From Cliona cf. orientalis (lineage: Eukaryota; Porifera; Demospongiae; Clionaida; Clionaidae), in contig OZ005690.1 of the NCBI GenBank assembly GCA_963930775.1, positions 5,874,225 through 5,938,224 on the forward strand: a stretch of 64,000 bases of DNA. The letters are read 5' to 3'. Every line of letters begins with the position of its first letter. Position 1 is the stretch's first letter. Under the pieces are notes generated by a model, which worked only from the letters and a program-made list of their open reading frames with translations, did not search any database and was not told the origin of the DNA. The position numbers and the translations under genes are program-made. Of the stretch, positions 26,181 through 37,578 are shown one piece after another.

Positions 26181-26548
26181 ATACAAAGTAACACCTCTAC
26201 CTCAAATTTGAGAACTTACCTCTGATAAGCCTTGATAGCTAAATGCATTTGGAAAAAATGTAATTCTTAAATTTGAGTCCCAAGTTAGAAGGTAGCTAGC
26301 CAATACAAAGTAACACTTCTTGCTCAAATTTGTGAACTTACACTCTGATAAGCCTTGAAAAATACGTTTGGCAGAAATTCACCTCTCAAATTTGAGGCCC
26401 AAGCTAGACACATAGCTAACCACATTCAAATGGTACGAAATACAGATTGATCCCAAATTTGAGTAGTAGGCTCGTATTGTACTCTCAAATTTGAGTCCCT
26501 ATGGTCTAAAGGACGTACTACAATTTGTCTGCATTGCTCAAATTTGAG
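26181..26548. repeat. Cluster of CTCAAATTTGAG palindromes
   Basis: Seven copies or near-copies of the 12-base perfect palindrome CTCAAATTTGAG start near 26201, 26266, 26323, 26385, 26452, 26484 and 26537. Part of this is a ~120-base tandem duplication (26181-26240 against 26301-26360, sharing the AATACAAAGTAACAC and GATAAGCCTTGA blocks). Spacing is uneven, so it is not a simple satellite. A protein-binding array is possible but unproven. Confidence 0.75.
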
Positions 26549-27309
26549 TTCTAATGCGTGTCCTATACTATGTGGCCAGGCAGTATAGCAATGCACTATA
26601 ATATTGATAATAGGCATGTCAGACACAAAACCTGCACACATTTAAATATTATGAAGTTTCAGGGATCATAACTACTCACTACAATGTGCTACGAACACCA
26701 AACTTGCACCACAGGCGTCAGCAAAGATAACACTACACTACAGTATCCAAAGTGTTGGGTTGTAACCACTTCCGGCATTGCAGGGCTTCAGGAAAACTCC
26801 ATAAAATACCACATACTCAACTACAGTAACTGTGGCACACAAATATTGCTGATGGATAACTTCAACTTGCTCCATGCTGCTCACTTTTCCAGGGCATTTT
26901 ATGCTTCTAGGGGTTCTTCAAGGTGCTGATTTCAAATTTTTCAGTAGTTTCAACCATTTTTGATGTATTCGGTCGAAAAGAGTTCAATCAGCATTTTACT
27001 TTGTGTAAAATAGCATGTGTACATATGAGAAAATGCGTTGAAAATATGAAAAATGAAATTTTTGGCTCAAACTACCCCTAGTTAGACTATTTCTGCCAAA
27101 AAATATGCTACATAGAAAGTGCATGCACTTTAAACTCTTTATTGCTTCTAAGGAACTTGGGGCTTGTCTTACACTTTAAGAATAGATTCCACTTCAGAAA
27201 ACAATATTATTAATATGTGCATAATGTGCATGTACATGTGTGAATATGTGTGTGTACCACTGTGAGAGTTTATGCATGTGTTTGAGTGGACATTTAAACT
27301 AGAAATTTC

Positions 27310-27400
27310 AAAAAATCATGCATGAAGTCAGCTTCTGGAATTCTGAGGCAGTGAAGTATTAGCTACAATAGCAGTCCAACCGGTATGCACACCAAATCTT
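27310..27400 (+). repeat. Third relic of the receptor upstream region
   Basis: The GCTTCTGGAATTCTGA block followed by GCAGT and an AGC-rich stretch matches 4118-4190 and 29866-29940, the upstream regions of the two receptor genes, but is more diverged. No gene follows. It may be debris of another family member or a dispersed repeat. Confidence 0.45.
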
Positions 27401-28159
27401 TTTTATTCATTAATGCATGTTAACTTCATCAGTAGAATAAGCAGAGAGGTACTTACAGGCTATATTTCAAGTTTGGAGTCAATCAGTAATATAGTTTTTG
27501 AGTTATAGGCCTCTAAAGCAATCAACATGTTACGTGCCATTCCCCTATTGGAATAGTACACACAAGCCTGGCAGAAAAATTGTGATGTTTAGAAATATTA
27601 AAAGAGCCATATCTCTGCAACCACTCAATGAAATTTTACGGAACAAAGAATAAATTGTATCTTGAAGCCTCCTTTATTATTATGTGTAGCAAAGAAAGTG
27701 TAAGGGATAACCTAAAATTTTGATGTAATATGCCTATTGATAAATAAAAACATTAATTATATTAGTAGTAAGCACAGTGTATAGCTAAATACTGTAAGAA
27801 CGTTTGTGATCTAGAATGCGTGACATTGCGTAATAATACAGTTTAATTATTGTTATATAATTATATACTCTTTGATGTAAGGACAAAGATGATTCTTGCT
27901 TGATGACTTGAGTTAAAGAGATACAATCGCCAAGATTCTCCATAGCAGATTGATCACATTTTATAGGGAAGCTAATATAAAAGTAATGAAGCTATAAATG
28001 TCATAATATTATTGCATCAATAATATACTTATGGCTACCTGCATGTGGTATGCTGTACACAGATCTTGGATGACTGAATTCAGTATTGCATTGCATAACC
28101 ATTCAGGAACCTTAATATCATATACAGTACATCCATGTTTAAATTTGAAGTAGTCAGTA

Positions 28160-28990
28160 TTTGTGTTGGTGCTGGTTTTGAGATGGTCTTGCTGGTCAGG
28201 TAGTTTGACATGTAAATGCTGGTCGGACCAGCGAGATGAGGATCACTTGGGGTCTAAAAGTCATCGAGGTAATGGAAAGTGTTGTACTACGAAGCAATTT
28301 CTTAAGATCCATTTGAGTGCCTCGACAACTAAGTTGAAGAACTTAAGTAAGGGGCTTAGCTACCTCAGGCCAAAAGGGAGGCACTTATCAATGTAGCTAG
28401 AACTGGTTGCGCCAGTGTACTTTGAGGAGGTGCCAATCCTCCTGATGGACTGAGCACAACCGGGAGGCATTCCTTAGATTAATTTTTGCTATCAGTGCTC
28501 CTGACCCCAGATCTTGACCCATTTGGAGGGTGTCATCCACTGTTTTGTACTGTAGAGAGTAGCTAGCTGTATATTCATGTGGATCTATAAAAATTTACTC
28601 TGTCCTGCCGGGGCAGACATGTAGGTGATTGATTAGTTGTAAGCCACCATCCTTTCTGGGGATGACACCAACTCCTGAGCAGGGGGAGTGGGGAAGAGGC
28701 CAACCATTCTATGTTCCATATAGCTAACCTCTTTCTTGAGGGCTTCATCAACAGTACTGGGGTAGCTATTGGTATGCAGAAGAGAGATTTGGTGGGGTTA
28801 ATTGTAAGTATGGACCAGTATATCCAATATTGAAACCATAAGTTGGCTACCTGACTGAGCGAACACATGGTGAGTTATTGCTGTGTCAGTACCTAGCTAC
28901 GTGTAGCTCTTGTGGCGGGCAAAAATTAATTAATTAGATCATTTGCACTTGCACTGGGCATGCACATAGCTAGCTACGTAAAACATTCCT
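28160..28990 (-). mobile_element. DIRS-type fossil, second copy (RT part)
   Basis: Matches the RT portion of the fossil at 2.2-3.0 kb in the same orientation. Only the RT region is present. It was carried along by the segmental duplication rather than inserted independently. Broken in several places. Confidence 0.65.
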
Positions 28991-29149
28991 GCTCTGGGAC
29001 ACCGTTACTTGATTTTGGTTTATGTTAATAAACCATCCAAATAAATGTGGTATTTCTACTCAATATTTCAGAAATGGCTGAAACTTTCTCTTTGATATAG
29101 CTACACCTAGGTTGAAAAAACACCTTAAGCTAGGAGTGCATCATGGAGC

Positions 29150-29700
29150 AAATTGAAAGAACCTATAATAATAATATTATTATTATTTGCGTACCATCCT
29201 ATAGTTATATGATGGCCAGAAGGTGCATGGTGAAAAGGCTAGCTAGCTATCTGTTTTACCAGCATCAAGCTATCACTAGGTACTAGGAATGTTTCACCTT
29301 CTATTTCCTTCTATTTCCTATTTTTCTTAGACTATTAAATTTCCTACTAGCTTCTGTTAAGTCAGAAACCCAATGGTTGTAAAATTATAGTACACAGATT
29401 ATCATCTGATTTTGTTTCGATCCTTTGTAGTTGACAGTGAAACTATATATTTTTGCAGCAGGATAGGACATGCTATGAGTGAAATGCATCCAGTCAGCAT
29501 AATATAGACCTACTTCATTCAGGAAATTTAGTATAAAAATAATATTGGACAGCCTCATGCAGAGAGCTAGAGTAGCATGCGGAGATGCTCAAAAGTAATG
29601 TGATTACACTAAAATTTTTTCACTCGCTTGTTTACACAGTATCGAGTCATATTCTGACTCCGACAGCCATGTGCCTGATAATATGTGATTTCATTGTTAA
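29150..29700 (+). pseudogene. Decayed 5-prime receptor gene fragment in copy B
   Basis: Counterpart of the relic at 3190-3660. It has the same promoter-like blocks, a TATAAAAA-like box near 29532, and a signal-peptide-like stretch near 29640-29690 without a following frame. Its presence in both copies dates it before the segmental duplication. Confidence 0.65.
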
Positions 29701-30420
29701 CAAGATGTTTATAGAAGTACTAATAACCTTTGTTCATGTAGCTATTTTACACTTTATAAGTAGCTTGTGCTTAATAATATTATGTGCATGCCATTGCATA
29801 TGTATCACAGAAACACGTACTGGTATGTATAATTTTGAAACCTCTGAGCTAACAAATTTTGTATGAAGCCGGCTTCTGGAATTCTGAAGCAGTGGAGTGC
29901 TAGCTAGAACAGCAGCCAAATGGACGTGCACATGGGCTGAAATTAATTGTCCCCATATAGATGCAGGAAGGTCAGGAGTAATGCAGTTACATATTAAGTA
30001 TCGTGGCCATGTTGGAAAATTTTTTTCTACAAGTGAACGTTTCATTTATTGACAAGGCCTGGTTATACATCATTAGCAAATTGAAAGTACCTATAATATT
30101 ATTGTTTGTGTACCATCCTGGTGGCCAGAAGGTGGTGAAAGCACAAGTCACAGTATGGGTTATCTGTTTTATCAGCATGTATCACTGGGTACATAACACG
30201 GACTGCTTCATCTTCCATTTCCCTCTATTTCCAACTATGTATACAGCTTCTGTTGGATCAGAAACCCAATGCTTGTAAAGTTATAGTACACAGACTAGTA
30301 TTTGATTTGTTTCTTTTGTAGTTGACAGTGAAAATGTATTTTTGTAGCAGGATAGGACATTATGAGCCACTGACATCAGTATTATAATAGACCTACTTCA
30401 TTAAAGCTCATGTTTGGTAG

Positions 30421-30428
30421 TATAAAAG
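30421..30428 (+). promoter_or_regulatory. Candidate TATA box of the copy-B receptor gene
   Basis: TATAAAAG lies 49 bases upstream of the ATG at 30477 and is conserved with 4683-4690 in copy A, although the surrounding bases differ. Confidence 0.4.
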
Positions 30429-30476
30429 TGATATCAGGGAGCTAGTAGCATGTGAAAATACTAAAAAAATAATATC

Positions 30477-33400
30477 ATGATAATCTGCTTTCTCATTCAC
30501 TTGCTAGTAGTGTCGAGTCATATTCTGACTCTGACGGCCGCTCAAGGGGTGGTCTACTATGTCAAACCAACTGAGCCCTGTGCTCACAAGAGCAGCAGCT
30601 GTCCATCCAATGAGACCTGTCACACAATGGACCACTATGCCAGCAACAGTAGCCACTACTTCTCACCAGACCACATCAATGTCACACTCTACTTCATGTG
30701 TGGTGTCCACAATTGCACTCAGAACCTGCACATTACTGATCTCGAGAGATTTACTATAGCAAGCGCCTCAGGAGAAAATGATGCAACAATGTACATGCCA
30801 ATACCAAGGAATGTCCCAAATGATCCAGAAAACACTGGAAATCGCACGTACATATTTGCTAATGTCATAACTGTAAGGATTAAAGATATCACAATTTTTT
30901 TTATCTCACTCAATTTTATTGGAAAGAATTCCACATTTGAAGTAGAACATGTGGAATTTTATGGATATTCAGGGTTCTCATCATCACTGGTATCGGTCAT
31001 CAACATAACCAATTCTCAAGCTATTTTAGAAGACTGCATGTTTCAACGTAATTCTTTTATTAGAATTCAATCAAATGCTGTGCTTCAAGTCAGCAACTGT
31101 GCGTTCTCTTCATACAGTCATGCTCTGTACTCAGCCATTTTTGTCGACAATAGTACATTGAAACTAATGGGAACTGTGACTTTCTTCAACAACACTGTTG
31201 GCAATGATCAATATTCTTCATGTGGTGGAGCAATTTCAATTAATCCTGGTGATTTAATATGTGAAGGAACATCCAGATCAATTTTTAGCATTACCAAAGC
31301 ATACGTAATTTTTAACAGTAATAGTGCAAGCCGCTGTGGTGGAGGATTTTACCTGGGATGTACACTAATCACTGCATTTGACAACGTGAGCATGATTTTT
31401 GTTAACAATGTCGTTAAGAGTAAGTATAATAATTATGGAGTTGGAGGTGGAGCTATGTACCTGTTTTTGAGTGATTTCATTGTTAACAATTCCGTCATAC
31501 GATTCCTTAATAACTCAGCTAAAGGTGTAGCTCATGGCGGAGCTATTTATCAAACACAAAGCAATGTATACATATACATCAGCGAGCACAGTGCTATTAG
31601 TTTTATTAATAATTCAGCTTCGTCTCTAGGCGGAGCAATCTATCATCGTAACGGAGAAGTTATAATATCAGTTGACAAATATTCCAGAATGCTGTTCTAC
31701 AACAACTCTGCTAGTCAAGGAGGTGCACTCTATATACAATTCTCAGGGATCATAAAAGTTGGCAGCAATTCAGATGTTGAATTTAGCCATAACACTGCCA
31801 AGAAATTTGGTGGAGCAGTCTATGCTTATGATCAGGCCTGCCTATTTAGTTTCAAAAGCTCATCTAGTGTAGTGTTGTTTAGAGAGAATGTAGCCAAAGA
31901 AGGAGTAGGTATGCATGTCTATGGAGCAAGCATCAAAAGTTGGGGATGTGTTAAATCTCACTGTGGAGAAAGTATTGTCCGCTATATACCAAGCTTAAAC
32001 AGCAGTCTCTCACCAGTATCATCCAATCCAAAGAGAGTGTGTCTATGTGACCTCAATGGAAAACCACAGTGTGCTAATATTTCAAGCATGTTTATGAATT
32101 GGTTTAGAGTATATCGCGGAGAATTATTCAACATTTCTGCGGTTGTAGTTGGTTACGACTTTGGAGTTACATTTGGAACAGTAAATGCAGGCTTTGTGCC
32201 ATCACAGAAACAAAGTAAATCAGCACTGCATCCTGATCAATATCGTCAATTCCTCGGAAGCAGTGGACGTGTACAGTGTTCCAATATTAACTATAGTCTT
32301 TATTCAAGTAATACAAGGGAATCCTTGCATGAAGCATTATCTCTACACACCTCAGGTGTAGATGTCACATATTCCTTTGGTAAGCAAAAGGTCAAGCAAA
32401 TGATTCAACTCTATGAAGATAGCCACCATAGATGTATTAATATTGATCTTCTTACAGCACCAGTGCTTGTTAACATTACGCTGCTCACTGGCTGTCCACC
32501 AGGATTTACTCTCATTCTCGTGGATCAATTGTATGGCTGCAACTGTTATCCTGTCCTGCAAAACAACCATTTTGAATGTTTCATTATTGACAATGAAGGC
32601 TACCTCAAATGGAATAGCACTGTGTGGGTGAATGCAACTTTTAATAAATATAATTTAAATGAGAGTGATGGAATATTACTTGCTCGTTATTGCCCTCTGG
32701 ACTATTGTAAGTCAGGTGAAAAGGTTATTAACCTTGACAGAGATCCTAATGCTCAGTGTGCCAATAATCATGCTGGTATTTTGTGTGGTGGATGTGAAAC
32801 CAAATATAGCCTTGCAATTGGATCTTCTCGATGCATCAGGTGCTCCAATGACAGCCATCTTTCATTGTTTATGTTCTTTATAGTTGCTGGTTTTCTGCTT
32901 GTGATTTTTATCCTTGCACTAAATCTAACAGTTACAGAAGGACTTATAAATGGCATCATACTTTATGCAAATACCTTATGGACTTTTAAAAACGTTTTGT
33001 TTGCTTTCAAACAAACCTTGACAGTGAATGTATTTTACACTTTTATTGCCTGGCTCAATTTAGATTTTGGAATAGAGACTTGTTTCGTAGTTGGTCTGAC
33101 TGCCTTTTGGAAAACATGGCTTCAGTTTCTATTCCCTCTCTACATCTGGCTCATTGCTGGAGTCATCATCATTGCATGTCGCTATTCCTCTCGCCTGACT
33201 AACCTCATTGGTGACAGAGCAGTTCCTCTCCTAGCTACACTCTTTCTCTTGTCATATACAAAACTCATTCGCACAGCAACAGCAATATTTGAGTTTGAAG
33301 TTTTGACACATTATCCCAATCAAACTAGTAAAAGCGTCGTTTGGTATCTTGACGGAAGTCTACAATACTGCAAACATCCACACATCTATCTCTTTCTTGC

Positions 33401-34031
33401 TGGTCTAGCTTCTTTGATCTTCTATCTCACAGTCACTCTCTTCCTCCTCCTGATACAGTGCTGGAGGAGAGTCTCTCACCTAAGGCTGTTGAGGTGGATA
33501 AACAAATTTACTCCTTTCTATGATGCCTACTTTGCTCCCCTCAAAGACAAACACCATTACTGGTTTGGAACACTACTCGTGGTAAGAATTACACATTTGA
33601 TATTTTTCACAGTAACATCATCCACCTCTCCACTCGTTGGCTTGCTACTTCTACAATTCTCGTTAGCACTACTTTTCTTTTATTTATCGATTCAAAATCT
33701 TTATAAATCCAAGTTGGTGCGCATTCTAGAGGGTGCTACTCTTTTAAATATAATGATTTTGGTTGGTTTTACTACATACACAAGAAATGAAAAGGCTTTA
33801 TTCGTGGAGATTTCAATAGCATTTTCCTTGATGCAGTTTACGGTTGTCATTATCACAAGTCTCAGTAGAACTATCTGCAAAAGGAATCACAAGTGTTTAA
33901 GTAGAAATGGTTATCAAGTGATCGATCAAGAGATTGATTCAGATGACAATATGTTTCATGAAAGAGTAGAAGATCCAGAAATTTATGAACGAAATGAGAA
34001 TAACTTGAGGAGTACGGTTAGTACCTACTAG
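30477..34031 (+). CDS. Pmp-type beta-helix repeat, multi-pass membrane protein (copy B, 1184 aa)
   Basis: Close paralogue of the gene at 4732 with the same architecture: signal peptide, seven GGA[IVL]/FxxN repeats (GGAISI, GGGFYL, GGGAMYL, GGAIYQ, GGAIYH, GGALYI, GGAVYA), a Cys-rich extracellular region, about seven or eight membrane helices and a cytoplasmic tail. It keeps a longer tail than copy A, ending in an acidic stretch (EIDSDDNMFHERVEDPEIY). Differences are concentrated in the beta-helix (for example residues ~250-300), while the membrane part is nearly unchanged. I take this as a hint of diversification in the ligand-facing part. Single exon; function unknown. Confidence 0.87.
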   Translation: MIICFLIHLLVVSSHILTLTAAQGVVYYVKPTEPCAHKSSSCPSNETCHTMDHYASNSSHYFSPDHINVTLYFMCGVHNCTQNLHITDLERFTIASASGENDATMYMPIPRNVPNDPENTGNRTYIFANVITVRIKDITIFFISLNFIGKNSTFEVEHVEFYGYSGFSSSLVSVINITNSQAILEDCMFQRNSFIRIQSNAVLQVSNCAFSSYSHALYSAIFVDNSTLKLMGTVTFFNNTVGNDQYSSCGGAISINPGDLICEGTSRSIFSITKAYVIFNSNSASRCGGGFYLGCTLITAFDNVSMIFVNNVVKSKYNNYGVGGGAMYLFLSDFIVNNSVIRFLNNSAKGVAHGGAIYQTQSNVYIYISEHSAISFINNSASSLGGAIYHRNGEVIISVDKYSRMLFYNNSASQGGALYIQFSGIIKVGSNSDVEFSHNTAKKFGGAVYAYDQACLFSFKSSSSVVLFRENVAKEGVGMHVYGASIKSWGCVKSHCGESIVRYIPSLNSSLSPVSSNPKRVCLCDLNGKPQCANISSMFMNWFRVYRGELFNISAVVVGYDFGVTFGTVNAGFVPSQKQSKSALHPDQYRQFLGSSGRVQCSNINYSLYSSNTRESLHEALSLHTSGVDVTYSFGKQKVKQMIQLYEDSHHRCINIDLLTAPVLVNITLLTGCPPGFTLILVDQLYGCNCYPVLQNNHFECFIIDNEGYLKWNSTVWVNATFNKYNLNESDGILLARYCPLDYCKSGEKVINLDRDPNAQCANNHAGILCGGCETKYSLAIGSSRCIRCSNDSHLSLFMFFIVAGFLLVIFILALNLTVTEGLINGIILYANTLWTFKNVLFAFKQTLTVNVFYTFIAWLNLDFGIETCFVVGLTAFWKTWLQFLFPLYIWLIAGVIIIACRYSSRLTNLIGDRAVPLLATLFLLSYTKLIRTATAIFEFEVLTHYPNQTSKSVVWYLDGSLQYCKHPHIYLFLAGLASLIFYLTVTLFLLLIQCWRRVSHLRLLRWINKFTPFYDAYFAPLKDKHHYWFGTLLVVRITHLIFFTVTSSTSPLVGLLLLQFSLALLFFYLSIQNLYKSKLVRILEGATLLNIMILVGFTTYTRNEKALFVEISIAFSLMQFTVVIITSLSRTICKRNHKCLSRNGYQVIDQEIDSDDNMFHERVEDPEIYERNENNLRSTVSTY

Positions 34032-34379
34032 TAATCAACAATAATATTCTAATATTATTATCCTGATAATTGTATAACTATAAATGCTGAGCTGTCTTAA
34101 TATTAATTATCATCCGACTGTGATGTACAGCGTTATAATTTCTATGCATTAGCAAGATGTTCCTTTTTTTGCACTCGATTTTACAAAATAATTAAGATAT
34201 CTTGGTATAAAATTACAGACTATAGCCTCCAACCATAATATTAATTTTTTGCGTTAAGCTATGATTACAATGCAGTCTTATGATATCTACGTTATTCATT
34301 GCTCTATAGTGGCAAATGTTATTATAAATTATTGCAATTTTGTATACCATATCATAGCCAAAAATTTTGGCGAATTTTA

Positions 34380-34632
34380 GGCCACTCCAATAAGATTCAC
34401 TGTTTCCCCTTTCATCAGAAAGCCTGGGGCATGCGGGCGGGCAGTTCATTATTCATTATTCATTATCACTGTACGTATTAGAGCGCCAGCAACATTGACG
34501 ACCTATGCCAAAGCTACTGTTAGACAATGAGATAAGAGTGGGTATACTAATACACTATAATGAATAAAATCTGGAAATTGTGGAAAGGATGCGGGCGGGA
34601 AATGGGAAACAATTAATCATATTGGAGTGGCC
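34380..34632. mobile_element. PIF/Harbinger-type MITE
   Basis: A 253-base non-coding element with inverted ends GGCCACTCCAATA.GATT and inner GTTTCCC blocks, flanked by TTA on both sides. It belongs with the elements at 3808 and 55729, which also start GGCC and have 3 bp TNA duplications. A GCGGGCGGG block lies near each inner end. Confidence 0.8.
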
Positions 34633-34708
34633 TTAATTTGGTGGTTGTAATATATATAGACCACCAAACCGCCAAATTTCCGGCTATTATGTTATAGTTA
34701 TTCACTGG

Positions 34709-34800
34709 GGGCCAAGGAATTATGGCAGTAAACGAACCGATCCCGAAGGCGCAGCCCGAGGGTGAGGTTTGTTTATGTTGCCATAATTCCTTGGCAACCA
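34709..34800. repeat. Hairpin with GCCAAGGAATTATGGC arms
   Basis: Inverted arms of about 17-20 bases (CCAAGGAATTATGGC and its complement, each followed by a GTAAAC/GTTTAT-like stretch) enclose a CCGAAGGCGCAGCCCGAGGG loop. Probably a small foldback element. Confidence 0.6.
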
Positions 34801-35640
34801 CTAATATATTTACTACTGATAGTCTAGGTTACGCATTCTGTACCTAGAAACAAAACTAACCAAAATTTGAAAGTAGAAATGAAGTGGCTAGCCAGTAAAA
34901 CTTGTAGTCCGTCACTGGACCGTCGCAGTGGCTATCAAGCTCAGTGTATGACAACCTAGATAGCTATAAACTATTCCAGAGTAGCATAGTACCTTACAGG
35001 TCAACTTTAGTTAAGATTCTCATAGTTTGTTAGTCACAGTATCCATGTATACAGCTACTAGAACTCATCCGATGGCATAAAACTTACAGACTTCGCAGCT
35101 GCTCTATAGCACTAGTTAGAGATAGCTCCTCCCACTTTGTTTACATAAGCAACCTAATTGAAATACTTGTGGTGGTGTTCTATGTCTGCTACTGTATGTG
35201 TTCTCCTGTGTGTGTGCATTCAACCTATGCTCAAGCCCCAGTACAATTTCTCAAGTTCAAATGCTGAGTTGTTTCCAAGTGCATTTACACTTGCTCAGTT
35301 GCTATGCAAGATCTCTACTGTGATTGGCTCAAGTGCCCCCCTGGGGGAAGTATGATATCTTCATATCGAACGTATTGCCCCATGGGAAGTATGATATGGA
35401 ATATAATTCCTGCTTATTACCTATGAAACAAGGCTCAGTAGTAAATATTTTATTATTATTATTTTTATGTGTCACACCAACAGAGGTGTAATAGAACAAA
35501 CAATAATAATTAAGATTATATATTAATATTAGTCACATGAAATAGTTCGAATAATATATTCAAAATCAGCATTTGAGTGTCCACTCAGTCGAATAATGTG
35601 GATGACATCTGCACACATGGCATATTGCAGCACTTATTAC
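34801..35640. other. Non-coding, no gene recognised
   Basis: AT-rich. A short duplicated GGGAAGTATGATAT block lies near 35344-35395. No coding region can be supported. Confidence 0.4.
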
Positions 35641-35817
35641 TCTCTCTGCTCCTTTATGTTCAGCTGTTATAACTCTCTTTATGGTCAAAACTACCTTATG
35701 TTCAGCTGTACTACCTTATGTTCAGCTGTTATAACTCTCTTTATGGTCAAAACTACCTTAAGGTAGTTTTGACCATAAAGAGAGTTATAACAGCTGAACA
35801 TAAAGGAGCAGAGAGAG
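35641..35817. repeat. Long near-perfect inverted repeat
   Basis: The left arm (35641-35698) and right arm (35760-35817) are inverted copies of about 58 bases. A second partial copy of the left arm (35715-35759) abuts the right arm directly, giving a perfect palindrome centred at 35759/35760 with no loop. It overlaps the 3-prime boundary of a LINE fragment. Template switching during replication or assembly could create such a form. Confidence 0.85.
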
Positions 35818-36720
35818 GACTGACAAAAGATAAACTTAACCAGATGAGAGGGACAAAGATCAGCAGAATGAAGCAGAGAGAGAGAGCGACTATGTATTAC
35901 ATTAAAAAGGCTGGGAAGCCTAGCGCAGTACGATTGTAGTGTGACTACGAGCAGGTAGCTAGCCTCCAGATTCGACACAGTAACTAATTAAAAGAAACCT
36001 CAAGAGCTCGAATTGAGGAACTGCTGAGGGACCACAGAGCTGCACCATAAAGAGATAAACAGAAGGAGTGGAATAATATTATAGGCGAGTGAGGACACTT
36101 GGTACAACACCAGAAAAAGAGATAAGAAGATGATTTGCCTTCTTGACCATATCACTGGTCTTAAGCAGCACATCATCGTCGCCGCAAAAGTTAAAGTTGA
36201 GGGTGTGTCCAAGATGACAGACTGAGTCTGAAAAAATCAACCCCTGGTTACCGAAATAAATAATTGCTGAACATGTGGTTGATAAATGAGGAGAGAAGCG
36301 GATGAGCTGTGTTTTAGCTACTGGCATTAAAGACTAACAAGTTAGAGGTAGCAAAGGACTCACAATAGCGAAGCATGATGCGTAAGGCAGCTGGGGAAGG
36401 AGCAAGTAAAACAAGATCGTCAGCATAACATAAAGCATCAGCAAAGAGATCTTCCATTGCAGTAATAACCAACGCCAAGTTCAGATAACTCTACAAGAAG
36501 GTCATCCATGTACAAAGTAAAGAGAATATGGGATAGTACCCCACCTTATCTAACTCCGTTGATTGTAGGGAAATTGAATGAGACATGAGTATCCCGGTGC
36601 ACAGACATTCGTTGTTCTCTGTACCATGAGATGATATATGGTAATATGAGCTGTTTCAGAATAAAGTTTGAATTCGCATTAGACTTTAGATATAATATTT
36701 TGTCTACGTACTTCCTAGTA
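35818..36720 (-). mobile_element. LINE reverse-transcriptase fragment
   Basis: Minus-strand translations in changing frames give typical non-LTR RT sequence: an NGVRQGG-like region near 36560, then KTQLIRFS, FSDSVCHLGHTLNF, MVKKANHLL and VPSVLTRL (36.3-36.08 kb), then SLYGAALWSLSSS and ASLFNVIHSRSLSLLH (36.05-35.85 kb). It lacks the endonuclease part. Several frame changes and stops make it a dead copy. Clade is CR1/L2-like by eye only. Confidence 0.65.
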
Positions 36721-36985
36721 GGTATAGAGCATAATTGTGATCATGTGTCCACAGCATGCAGTATGCATATAGGTACTGGATAAAGATTTCACTATCATAC
36801 AGGTTTTGCTTTTGATCTTTGGTAGACTCTAAGCTAGCTATAGCAAATCAGACAGATCATCTATGCATGGATATATGCATACAATATGTCACATAGTATT
36901 ATTAGCTATGGTGCATTGTAGTATGGAAGCCATACACATGAAAGGAAAAACTGTTACTCTAAATGCCATACTGTACTACATGTAA
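36721..36985. other. Non-coding AT-rich spacer
   Basis: Between the LINE fragment and the hairpin block. Nothing recognisable. Confidence 0.4.
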
Positions 36986-37085
36986 AACCACAGTGCTCTA
37001 TTTTCCCTAATTGGGAAAATAGAGCACTGTGGTTGGAAAATAGAGCACTGTCATGCCAATTAGGGGAAATAGAGCACTGTGGACA
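36986..37085. repeat. Hairpin built from AAATAGAGCACTGT units
   Basis: CACAGTGCTCTATTTTCCC is followed at once by its reverse complement, and then by two further direct copies of AAATAGAGCACTGT. It lies directly downstream of the exon at 37158-37508 on the minus strand. Confidence 0.8.
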
Positions 37086-37157
37086 ATTGTCATCATTGAT
37101 CTGGAGTATTGAACAGCAAAAAAGCAGCAAATTGAGAATCATGATTTATATTTTCAC

Positions 37158-37508
37158 CGCCCAAGCATTGTTCTTTTTCGTGTTATCGGGAACTACGCCT
37201 TTGGCTGCATCACAGAGCTTCTCAGATGTTAAAGGGGCAGCGAATCGAGGCTTTTTGGAGGACAAAGACAACTTTAGTTTCTTCTTGGGAGGGCTAAGTT
37301 CCTTGTCAAGCCATCCTTCGGGAAAGAAGCTGGGATCATTGGCGATATAAGCTTTGAGTTCCTCGAGCTCCATACTTTCGACCTTCTTATACTCTTCGCT
37401 GCTTGTAATCTTCTCCCAAACTCCTTTCACTATGCAGCCGTTTATAAGTTCGGTATTTTCTTCTTTCTTGCTATGGGGAGCTATGAAACTAGAGCTACAC
37501 TCAGCCAT
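37158..37508 (-). CDS. Solitary first exon, Crypton/DUF3504-type recombinase-like protein
   Basis: Open from ATG at 37508 to a possible GT donor (GCG followed by GTGAAA), 117 codons. The N-terminus is Ser-rich. The middle has ELEELKAYIANDPSFFPEGW, then a Lys-rich stretch, and the end reads APLTSEKLCDAAKGVVPDNT plus KKNNAWAV. The last part resembles the start of the SAM-like domain preceding Crypton-derived tyrosine recombinase (DUF3504, QRICH1/ZMYM2-type) proteins, which commonly read KGxVPxNTKKxxxWA. No downstream exon is visible. It is framed by hairpins at 36986-37085 and 37579-37746, so it may be a captured or stranded exon of a transposon. Confidence 0.45.
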
Positions 37509-37578
37509 TTTGCTCAATGCCTTTTTTCAAAAGCAAATGTGACCCCGGAATTTTTAAATTTCTGATCCCATACTACAA

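Larger units (their letters stand above)
25560..28160. other. Non-coding region between NLR side and copy B
   Basis: AT-rich, with no reading frame that I can support. It contains the palindrome cluster at 26181-26548 and a short relic at 27310-27400. Confidence 0.4.
28170..34211. repeat. Segmental duplication, copy B
   Basis: Counterpart of 2183-8480 in direct orientation, about 6.0 kb. Coding sequence is the best conserved part. The non-coding part differs by point changes, GCTA insertions or deletions, and the MITE present only in copy A. Confidence 0.92.

Noticed and set aside
26181-26548. Possible CRISPR-like array of palindromes
   Set aside because: Palindrome spacing is uneven and the spacers are partly tandem duplicates; eukaryotic context.
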